Source of the DNA: Catellatospora methionotrophica
GTDB lineage: Bacteria; Actinomycetota; Actinomycetes; Mycobacteriales; Micromonosporaceae
NCBI RefSeq assembly: GCF_011297335.1
Contig: NZ_JAAOTJ010000001.1
Location: forward strand, 434,001-498,000
Direction of reading: 5' to 3'
Length of the DNA: 64,000 nucleotides
Shown: piece after piece, positions 16,494 to 22,979 of the stretch
Position numbering within the stretch: position 1 is the first letter of the stretch
Layout of the letters: every line of letters begins with the position of its first letter
Made by a program: the position numbers and the translations under genes
Notes under the pieces: model-generated
What the model was told of the DNA's origin: nothing
The model's database searches: none
What the model saw: only the letters and a program-made list of their open reading frames with translations

Positions 16494-16805
16494 CCCAGGG
16501 TTCCAGCGTTGCCGCCGCGGTGACCGGGACGCCGAGCGCGGCCGCGACCTCCGGCGTCCAGCCGTGCACGTCGCGCAGCACGAAGGCGGCCCGCTGCCGT
16601 CCGGGCAGGTACATCAGTGCCGCGATCAGGCCAGTTCGACGGTCTCGCGGCCCGGCGCGCTGGTCTGCGGGTCGTCGTCGGACAGCAGCGCGTCAGGGTA
16701 GGGGCCGATCTCGGTCGACCACTCCAGCAGGTCACCGGACGGCACCGCCCGGTTGGCCGCCGCTTTGCGGACGTCCAGGAAGGCGTTCGTCGCGATGCGG
16801 TTCAT
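16494..16805 (-). pseudogene. Remnant of an ECF-type sigma factor (SigX5/SigJ-like), truncated and frameshifted
   Basis: Read on the minus strand from about 16805, the sequence gives NRIATNAFLDVRK, matching the end of sigma region 2, then the linker EIGPYPDALL. After ETVELA a single missing base (near 16628-16632) moves the frame. The next frame continues as LMYLPGRQRAAFVLRDVHGW and EVAAALGV, a clear region 4 helix-turn-helix. The N-terminal third and everything after region 4 are gone, and there is no own stop codon. It starts exactly where a DUF899 remnant starts on the other strand, which points to one deletion removing both 5' ends. Confidence 0.72.
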
Positions 16806-17118
16806 GGGCTACCTGTTCCCCTGGTATTCGGCCCGCGACACGGACCCGGCGCTGGCCGACGGCCGCGGCTTCGGGTTCATCGCCTGCTACCTGCGTGACG
16901 GCGACCAGGTGTACGAGACCTACTGGACGACCGGGCGCGGCGTCGAGGCGCTGATGACCAGCTACCACGCCCTGGACCTGACCGTGTACGGCCGGCAGGA
17001 GAGCTGGGAGGACTCCCCCGACGGCTGGCCTCGGGTGAGCGACCGCCCGTGGCGGCTCGACGGCCGCCCGACGGCACAGTGGAGCCGCCCCGGCGCGGTG
17101 CGTGCAAGCACCGCTTGA
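16795..17118 (+). pseudogene. 5'-truncated DUF899-family (thioredoxin-like) gene remnant
   Basis: The frame gives FPWYSARDTDPALADG, then FIACYLRDGDQVYETYWTTG, GVEALMTSYHALDLTVYGRQ and ESWEDSPDGWP. This is the C-terminal half of DUF899 proteins: the SWYSSFGSDF-like segment, a TYSTYGRG-like motif and a YLDLTPLGRQEDWE-like motif. The roughly 120 N-terminal residues with the thioredoxin-like fold start are missing, and no good start codon or ribosome binding site precedes the homologous part. It may still be translated from ATG 16795 or 16804, but I regard it as a relic. Confidence 0.68.
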
Positions 17119-17175
17119 CCGGCGGGCTATCGCCCCTCGTTCGCTGACGGATCAGGCCGCGTTAGCCTTCCCGTT

Positions 17176-17643
17176 ATGTCGCTCGATGGGTTTTTTCAGC
17201 CGGATGATGAGGTCCGCGATGCGACGTGTGCTGTCTGCCCTGCTCAGAGGCTCCGCTTCGGGGACTTCGACGTCGTCGACAGGCCAGGCGTCGGCCACCC
17301 GTTCGACCCCCGGCACGGATGGCGCGCGAACCTTGCGACTGGCGCTCCCACCTGCGTCCATCCGTACCGGGTCGGGCTGCCTGCGGCGGCGTACGTCTCC
17401 AGTGGGGTGCCCTTACCCCCACCGGAGACACCCACACCGACACCCGACGCCGCCGCCCTGGTTCTGCCGGACGATCCGACGCTGCTCGAAGCGTGGCTCG
17501 TCGCCGTGTTGCGATGCTCTTCGCCCGAGCGGATGGCCTCCACCCTGTTCCGGGCGGAGGCCACCGCGTCGGAGAGGTTCCCCGCGCGAGACGTGGTCAC
17601 CGCGATGCGCCGGGTCATGTCCCGCGAGCTGACCGGTAGTTAG
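17176..17643 (+). CDS. Hypothetical protein, 155 residues
   Basis: An intact frame with weaker GC bias than its neighbours at the 5' end. It has a CAVC cysteine pair at about residues 18-21, a proline-rich middle (about 79-90) and an amphipathic, helical C-terminal third (DDPTLLEAWLVAVLRC, then the FPARDVVTAMRRVMSREL stretch). No family is recognised. The lower codon bias, position beside a gene scar and adjacency to other small hypothetical genes suggest a recently acquired or fast-evolving gene. A shorter frame on the opposite strand overlaps its first third, but this one is longer and ends cleanly at a terminator. Confidence 0.55.
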   Translation: MSLDGFFQPDDEVRDATCAVCPAQRLRFGDFDVVDRPGVGHPFDPRHGWRANLATGAPTCVHPYRVGLPAAAYVSSGVPLPPPETPTPTPDAAALVLPDDPTLLEAWLVAVLRCSSPERMASTLFRAEATASERFPARDVVTAMRRVMSRELTGS

Positions 17644-17724
17644 GTCCTGGCAAGATCACCAACGCGCCCGGACGGAGTTCTGCGGTGGCGCGCGTTGCCC
17701 TGCTCCCTTCCAAGGTTGTGGGGT

Positions 17725-17752
17725 GGGGCGGCGGCAGCGTTGCCGCCGCCCC
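17725..17752. terminator. Hairpin terminator between convergent small genes
   Basis: A perfect 12-base-pair GC stem (17725-17736 with 17741-17752) and 4-base loop lies in the 169-base gap between the hypothetical gene ending at 17643 and the leftward small gene ending at 17813. I see nothing else in that gap. Confidence 0.7.
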
Positions 17753-17812
17753 GACTGCGGCAGCCAGCAAGAAGAACATGGGAGATGGCTCAAGCCGGCC
17801 GTCGCTCCGGAC

Positions 17813-18040
17813 CTACCGGGTGGCAGCGTCCGGAAGTCTGGGGCGGCGCCGCGGCAGTTTGCCGAGCCGCTGAAACGCCGCATGAGCCAGCTCGCGGGAG
17901 CGGCACGGTGCCGGTTCGCCACAGGCGACGCACCGGCCTGTCCAGGGCACGCCGTGCAGGTGCCGTTCGACCAGTGTTTGGGCCTCCTCAGCCGTGGTAG
18001 GGAGCCGCACAGATCCCCGCGCCATGATCGCCGCTGTCAT
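17813..18040 (-). CDS. Small cysteine-rich protein with CxxCGxPAPC motif
   Basis: 75 residues, with CVACGEPAPCRSRELAH near residue 42, the same cysteine pattern as the 62-residue protein at 7602-7790, and a basic C-terminus (KLPRRRPRL). Probably zinc-binding, function unknown. Its ATG overlaps the stop of the preceding small gene (ATGA, 18037-18040), so the two are translationally coupled and likely act together. The pair is divergent from an XRE regulator. Confidence 0.62.
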   Translation of the reverse strand: MTAAIMARGSVRLPTTAEEAQTLVERHLHGVPWTGRCVACGEPAPCRSRELAHAAFQRLGKLPRRRPRLPDAATR

Positions 18041-18249
18041 GTGCCCGTCCCCCATGGTCGGCCAGCGATTGACAGCGTCCGGTCGGCCCACCGGCGGGCC
18101 GTGCACGGGTGCGGTGTCGCAAAGCCGTACTCGACCGCGCATCCCGTGCACCATCCATCGGCATCCTCCGCGTGCACCGCGATCACCTCCTTGGCTCTCG
18201 TGACCATGGGGGCAGGGTCACTCTCGGTAGGACTCGCGTCAGCGACCAT
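18037..18249 (-). CDS. Small CxxC protein upstream of and coupled to another cysteine-rich protein
   Basis: 70 residues. The motif WCTGCAVEYGFATPHPC gives three cysteines and a histidine in a likely zinc knuckle, followed by an arginine-rich helix (TARRWADRTL). Proteins of this shape are commonly encoded beside XRE regulators in actinomycetes, as here, where the regulator starts 173 bases away in the opposite direction. No function can be assigned. ATG at 18249 is the first in frame; no strong ribosome binding site is visible. Confidence 0.6.
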   Translation of the reverse strand: MVADASPTESDPAPMVTRAKEVIAVHAEDADGWCTGCAVEYGFATPHPCTARRWADRTLSIAGRPWGTGT

Positions 18250-18422
18250 CGTTGATCCCCCAGACCGTCCGGCGTACCGTCTACTTAGTTGCGAAGCGGC
18301 CGCGACCCGGACGTTCGACGACCGCCCCGCGCCCGCTCAGCGTGCACGGTGCGTGACGAACTCAGTAGGTGTTGCCTGTAGCGCCACGGGCCGGGCAACG
18401 CCTGAAGGCCAAGGAGCGAATC

Positions 18423-19652
18423 GTGGAAGAGGCATTCAGCACCGTGTTGAAACGTCTACGGGCCGAATCAGGCCTGTCCGTGCGCCAAGTCGGTGTCGCC
18501 GCGAACGTCGATCCCGGCTACATCAGCAAGCTCAGCAAGAGTGACCGAGGCGTCTCCCAAGCCGTTGCCCAGGCACTCGACGCCGCACTGGGTGCGGACG
18601 GCCGACTGATGTCGGCGTGGAAAGCAGGCAACGCACGCCGCCTCGCGGCACGGGTAACGTCGGAGGCTATGAAACGGCGCACCTTGATGGCCGGGACGAT
18701 GGGAGCCGTACTCGGCGGCCTGTTGCCCGGACGCAAAGAGGCCGGCTACCGCCTAGGCCTCTCCGATGTAGCTCAGATCCCCCGCCACGTCGACCGCCTG
18801 TTCGCCATGGACTACCAATTCGGCGGCGAGAGCTTGTGGCAGGTCGCCGTCGGCTACGCCACGGAGGCTCGGTGGTGGCTGGAGAACGGCGTACTGACCG
18901 GCGACGTCGAGGAAGCGCTTCTCCATGCCACGAGCCGCGTCCAGATGTGCGCTGGCTGGCTCGCATTCGACGCGGGTCGACATGATGTAGCGCGCAACAG
19001 CTACCACGAGGCGTTGGGCCTGGCGCGGCAGGCCCAGGACGCCGAGGCCGAGACACACGCCCTGGCGAACCTCGCCTTCATGTCCAACGTCCTGGGCAGC
19101 CCGAAGGAGGGACGGCGATGGGCGGATGCGGCCGAACGTGCTGCATGCGCCACGGACGAGCACGCACGCCTGTCGATCATTCCCATGCTTCGCGTTGCCA
19201 TGTCCTCCGCGCTCACCGGCGAAAAGCGCTCGTGCGAGCGCGCTCTCTCCACGGCACGGCGATACCTGGAACGCGATGAGGATCGACCGGTCGCCGAATG
19301 GCTGGCGTTCGTCACCTGGCATGAACTCGACGGTATCGAGGCCACCTGCGCCATGGAGCTGGGCGAGACCGACCGGTCGATCCGCCTGTTCAACGAGTCG
19401 ATCGACGCACACCCCGACGGGTTCGCCCGTAATCGAGCCACCTACAAGGTTCGCCTCGCCCTGGCCAGCCTCGATGCCCAGGAGGTCGAACAGGCCGCCG
19501 CAGCAGCCCACTCGGCACTCGATGACCTCTCCGGCAACGTCACCAGCTGGCGTTTGTCCACCGAACTCGGGGCGGTCGCCAACAAAATGGCGTCGCACCA
19601 CACTGCCCCGGTGGCCACGAACTTCGTCACCAGGTACAGAGCCCTCGTCTAG
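18423..19652 (+). CDS. XRE-family regulator with TPR-like C-terminal region
   Basis: 409 residues. Residues about 5-65 are a Cro/C1-type helix-turn-helix (FSTVLKRLRAESGLSVRQVG, then NVDPGYISKLSKSDRG). After a hydrophobic stretch (about 84-100, MAGTMGAVLGGLLPG) comes an all-helical region to the end, with repeated pairs of antiparallel helices typical of TPR regulators. This architecture is common in actinomycete regulators controlling adjacent genes. GTG at 18423 is chosen because AAGGAG lies six bases upstream. A GNAT gene follows after 18 bases and should be co-transcribed, and two small cysteine-rich genes are divergent. The ligand is unknown. Confidence 0.83.
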   Translation: MEEAFSTVLKRLRAESGLSVRQVGVAANVDPGYISKLSKSDRGVSQAVAQALDAALGADGRLMSAWKAGNARRLAARVTSEAMKRRTLMAGTMGAVLGGLLPGRKEAGYRLGLSDVAQIPRHVDRLFAMDYQFGGESLWQVAVGYATEARWWLENGVLTGDVEEALLHATSRVQMCAGWLAFDAGRHDVARNSYHEALGLARQAQDAEAETHALANLAFMSNVLGSPKEGRRWADAAERAACATDEHARLSIIPMLRVAMSSALTGEKRSCERALSTARRYLERDEDRPVAEWLAFVTWHELDGIEATCAMELGETDRSIRLFNESIDAHPDGFARNRATYKVRLALASLDAQEVEQAAAAAHSALDDLSGNVTSWRLSTELGAVANKMASHHTAPVATNFVTRYRALV

Positions 19653-19670
19653 ACCCGCAAGGAGCACGGC

Positions 19671-20234
19671 TTGCACACCACTCACTCCGACCTGATCATC
19701 ACCACCCACGATGCGGCGGGGCTGGCTGAGCACCTGGACCTCGTGCTCGACACATATGCGGAGGTCTACGCCACGGAGATCGCCACGGACCCGTTCTTCT
19801 CCTTGCCTCGCTACCAGGACCGGCTGAGCGCCTACGCCTCGCGAGCAGGATTCGCGCTGGCGTTGGGTTACGTAGGCGACGAACTGGCTGGCTACGTACT
19901 GGGCTTCCGGCTGCCTGAGGGCTCGGGCTGGTGGAGCGGGCTCCAGGACGAGGTTGACCCCGAGATGCTGATCGAGGATGGCATGCGCACCGTCGCGATC
20001 TGCGAAATCATGGTCAAGGAGAAGTACCGGCGGCGCGGCTACGCCCGCCGACTCCACGACACCTTCCTGCACGACCGGACCGAAGAGCGCGCGACACTTC
20101 TGGTCGACCCGATCAACAGCCCGGCGCGGTCGGCGTACCGTTCCTGGGGGTGGCAGCGCATCGGCGGCGTACGCCCTTTCCCCGACTCGCCTCTCTACGA
20201 CGGCATGCTGCTCGATCTGCCGACTCGGCATTAA
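19671..20234 (+). CDS. GNAT-family N-acetyltransferase
   Basis: 187 residues with a GNAT fold. The acetyl-CoA pyrophosphate-binding motif is KYRRRGYARRLHD (Q/RxxGxG/A type, about residues 125-137), preceded by ICEIMVKE (beta 4) and followed by the C-terminal NSPARSAYRSWGWQRIG segment typical of the last GNAT strand pair. The start is TTG at 19671, supported by AAGGAG six bases before it. It follows the XRE regulator by 18 bases, so the two form an operon that ends at the hairpin at 20242-20270. The acceptor is unknown. Confidence 0.87.
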   Translation: MHTTHSDLIITTHDAAGLAEHLDLVLDTYAEVYATEIATDPFFSLPRYQDRLSAYASRAGFALALGYVGDELAGYVLGFRLPEGSGWWSGLQDEVDPEMLIEDGMRTVAICEIMVKEKYRRRGYARRLHDTFLHDRTEERATLLVDPINSPARSAYRSWGWQRIGGVRPFPDSPLYDGMLLDLPTRH

Positions 20235-20241
20235 TATGCGA

Positions 20242-20270
20242 TGCAGGGCGGCCTTCCGGGCCGCTCTGCA
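20242..20270. terminator. Hairpin terminator after the XRE-GNAT operon
   Basis: A 12-base-pair stem with one G-T pair (20242-20253 with 20259-20270) and loop TTCCG lies eight bases after the GNAT stop. The remaining gap to 20475 shows no gene. Confidence 0.72.
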
Positions 20271-20475
20271 GACAATTCGAGCGGCCTGACGTGGTTACGC
20301 TCGCCTGCCTCAGCCGTCTACCCCAACCGGCACACACCCGACCACGGCAGCACCAGTCGGTGGCGTTGCATAACCGGACGGTCAGGTAGGTGAATAGCCC
20401 GCACGGTGCTCGGCCATCGCCTGACATGCGGATGCGCCCCACGGAGCGCAAACCGGGCGATGCGGAAGGAGCGGC

Positions 20476-21342
20476 TCAGACCTCCGACGCCGCCACCACG
20501 ATCTGGGCGGCAACGGAATCCGTGGCGATCAGGGTGCTGTCGAACACCGGATCTTCCAAACCGAGCTCGATGTCAATCTCCGTCCGGGGACGGCCACTGC
20601 CGTCAGCGACGAAGAGTCCTGCGGCGAAGGCGAAGCACAAACCGGCTGCCCCATCCCAGATCTTCTGCCGCCGACGGAAGAACAGGCCAAACGGCTCAAG
20701 CGCCGGCTCGGTGAAGGGCGACAGGTCGACACACACCCGCACCATGTCGAGTGTCTGTGACGTAGTGCGCGTCTTCAGCCGGTAGCCGTGTGAAGTGAGC
20801 TGCTGCTCGTAGGACCGCTCTTGCGTTCCTGAACTCCGTGTGACCGAGACCGTCTGTGGCTCATCGGTCGCCGCCAACCCGGCGACCTGCCTGCCGTTGA
20901 TCTCGATTGCGTGACCCTGTCCGTTCAATCGCACGCAAACGGGAGTGCGATCAGGACCGATCTCCGGGGCCAGCACGAACGCCGCGACAGGCCTGTGGTC
21001 CTCAACGAGGCAGACGACGCTACAAAACTCACGGCCATCAGCCTTGACGAACTGGGCCGTGCCGTCGATCGGGTCGATGATCCAAATCCGGCCGGTTGAG
21101 CTGCACCCGCGCAACAGATCACGACCGTGCGCACCCTCCTCGCCAAGAATCACCCCGTCGGGGTCCACCGCGCGCACAGACCTGATGATCTGGGCTTGTA
21201 CTGCTTCGTCAGCCTCGGATAGCAGCGTGGCATCCGCCTTGCGCTCGACACGAAGCGATCGCTTAGACCGGAACTCTGCCAGCATCGGCGTCAGGACTCG
21301 CTCAAGCTCTCGCCACAGCGACGGGATATCCACCCGGCGCAT
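20476..21342 (-). CDS. Inositol monophosphatase / CysQ-family phosphatase
   Basis: A 288-residue metal-dependent phosphatase of the IMPase superfamily. Motif 1 is IIDPIDGTAQFVK (about residues 91-103), where the aspartates bind Mg2+. The upstream glutamate is in ILGEEGA and the C-terminal motif is KIWDGAAGLCFAFAAG (about 231-246). Members act on inositol phosphates, histidinol phosphate, fructose-1,6-bisphosphate or 3'-phosphoadenosine phosphates, and the motifs do not decide which. The gene faces the XRE-GNAT operon. A neighbouring GNAT and IMPase suggest a small-molecule modification unit, but that is inference. ATG at 21342 gives a full-length N-terminus. Confidence 0.83.
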   Translation of the reverse strand: MRRVDIPSLWRELERVLTPMLAEFRSKRSLRVERKADATLLSEADEAVQAQIIRSVRAVDPDGVILGEEGAHGRDLLRGCSSTGRIWIIDPIDGTAQFVKADGREFCSVVCLVEDHRPVAAFVLAPEIGPDRTPVCVRLNGQGHAIEINGRQVAGLAATDEPQTVSVTRSSGTQERSYEQQLTSHGYRLKTRTTSQTLDMVRVCVDLSPFTEPALEPFGLFFRRRQKIWDGAAGLCFAFAAGLFVADGSGRPRTEIDIELGLEDPVFDSTLIATDSVAAQIVVAASEV

Positions 21343-21415
21343 TCTATGGCCGCCCAGAGCACCCAGGTTCGACGTTTACCCGACAGCGAGGTCGGCGTTC
21401 ACGCAGGCCGGGCAG

Positions 21416-21451
21416 GGCGCGGACGGGGCGGGAGCCCGCCCCGTCCGCGCC
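21416..21451. terminator. Strong hairpin terminator after the first M23 gene
   Basis: A 17-base inverted repeat (21416-21432 with 21435-21451), almost fully GC, lies 29 bases past the stop of the leftward M23 gene. About 15 pairs can form around the tight loop. Confidence 0.75.
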
Positions 21452-21479
21452 TGTGGTCGCGCGTTCTCGGGTTGGTAGG

Positions 21480-22799
21480 TCAGGAGGCGTAGATGAGCTT
21501 GACGCCGCCGACCGCCAGCGCGGATACTGTCGACCCGCCGACCCCGGAGTTGAGGTTGCGCCAGGCGTTGTTGCTGGCAGCCTCGTGCACGTAGCCGCCC
21601 GCGCTGGTGTAGACGTGCTTGATGCCGTTGACGTTCGTCGCGGCCAGGGTGCTGCCGGATACGCCGGAGATGCCGGTCCACAGGTTCTGCCAGCCGGCGT
21701 TGCTGGCCGCCTCGTAGATCCGACCGCCGTTGACCGTGTAGATGATCTTCGTGGTGCCGAGGGTGATCGCGGCGACCGCCGAGGCGGGGATGCCTGTGTT
21801 CAGGTTGCGCCAGGCGTTGGCGCTGTGTGCTTCGTGCACGTAGCCGCCGACGATGCTGTAGACGTACTTGACGCCGCCGAGCTGGATCGCCGCGATCGAG
21901 GAGGAGCCGACGCCGCTGATGCCGCTGTTCAGGTTGCGCCAGGCGTTGTTGCTGGCGGCCTCGTGGACGTAGCCGTCGACGACGTTGTAGATGTGTTTCA
22001 CGCCGTTGACGTTCAGCGCGGCCAGCGCGGTGCCCTGCGCGCCCTGGACGCCGGTCCACAGGTTCTGCCAGCCCGCGTTGCTGGCCGCCTCGTAGATCCG
22101 GCCGCCGTTGAGGCTGTACACGATCTTCGTGGTGCCGAGCGCGATGGTGGCGACCGCGGAACCGGTGACCGCACCGGCGCTGCCGGAGATCGGCAGGGCC
22201 CGCCAGCCGTTGTTGCTGGCCGCCTCGTACACCTGGCGCGACTGCCCGCCCGGATTCTGCCCGATGTAGACCAGCGGGCTGATTCTGGTTCCCGCCGGGT
22301 CGATCATGTGCCAGTGCAGGTGCGGGCCGGTCGAACTGCCCGAGCCGTCCGCCCCGGCCGCGCCGCCCGAGCGCCCGACGATCGCGCCTGCGCCGACGCT
22401 CGCGCCGTTGCCGAGCAGGAATTGCGACAGGTGCATGTACTGGCTGCGGTAGCCCTCACCGTGGTGGATCGTGACGGTGTGGCCGCCGGAGCCGTTGTAG
22501 GGGATGTTCTGGATGGTGCCCGCGCCGCAGGCGGGCAGTGGTGTGCCCACTCCCATGCCGAAGTCGATGCCGCCGAGTGAGCCCCGGGCCAGGTGGCCCG
22601 CCCAGGTGTCGGTGATCGGGTACGCGCCGAACGGGTTGTAGATCGCGGGTGCGGCGTGCGCGACGCCGGGCAGCAGCACGCCGCCCACGGTCATGGCGCC
22701 CGCGCCGAGCGCGGTCGCGCGCAGCATCGCCCGGCGGCTCAGGCCCGGTGCGGGTTCGCCGCCGCCCCCGCAGCAGGTGTGTTCGTCGTCTTGGGTCAT
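21480..22799 (-). CDS. Tat-exported M23 peptidase with six C-terminal EAxSxxxW repeats (copy 1)
   Basis: 439 residues. A twin-arginine signal (LSRRAMLRATALGAG, RR at 22-23) follows a cysteine-glycine-rich leader. Residues about 55-180 form an M23 LytM-type zinc peptidase domain with GHLARGSLGGIDFG (likely ligands H69 and D79) and GPHLHWHM (H160/H162), expected to cut peptidoglycan cross-bridges. From about 190 to the end are six repeats of about 43 residues with the pattern [VI][YH]EA[AH]SN.[GA]W[RQ]NL..G[IV], a probable beta-propeller or lectin-like fold. The ATG at 22799 has AAGGAG five bases upstream. An AfsR-type regulator lies 181 bases upstream on the same strand. A paralogue with the same build is at 51634-52968. 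Confidence 0.87.
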   Translation of the reverse strand: MTQDDEHTCCGGGGEPAPGLSRRAMLRATALGAGAMTVGGVLLPGVAHAAPAIYNPFGAYPITDTWAGHLARGSLGGIDFGMGVGTPLPACGAGTIQNIPYNGSGGHTVTIHHGEGYRSQYMHLSQFLLGNGASVGAGAIVGRSGGAAGADGSGSSTGPHLHWHMIDPAGTRISPLVYIGQNPGGQSRQVYEAASNNGWRALPISGSAGAVTGSAVATIALGTTKIVYSLNGGRIYEAASNAGWQNLWTGVQGAQGTALAALNVNGVKHIYNVVDGYVHEAASNNAWRNLNSGISGVGSSSIAAIQLGGVKYVYSIVGGYVHEAHSANAWRNLNTGIPASAVAAITLGTTKIIYTVNGGRIYEAASNAGWQNLWTGISGVSGSTLAATNVNGIKHVYTSAGGYVHEAASNNAWRNLNSGVGGSTVSALAVGGVKLIYAS

Positions 22800-22979
22800 G
22801 TTCGCTCCTTGTGCGACACGGCGATCGTTTCCATGGCGGTAGCGGTGCACGGGAGGGATCGTCGCCGGTCGGCAGCGTGGCCGCCGGTCCTGTCCGCGGT
22901 CCCTCACATGTGGACGGACGGAGGCGTGTTCATCCTGCGGCAGCGCCTCATACGGGAGCACATCCGGTCTTCACACGGG

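Noticed and set aside
16463-16735. A 90-residue minus-strand frame over the sigma relic
   Set aside because: It is a different frame from the sigma homology, arginine-rich and without any motif; an accidental product of GC bias.
21480-22799. Idea that M23 copy 1 had lost its first zinc histidine (no H four residues before D79)
   Set aside because: The sequence has GHLARGS ten residues before the aspartate, a spacing used in other LytM-type branches, so H69 can be the ligand.
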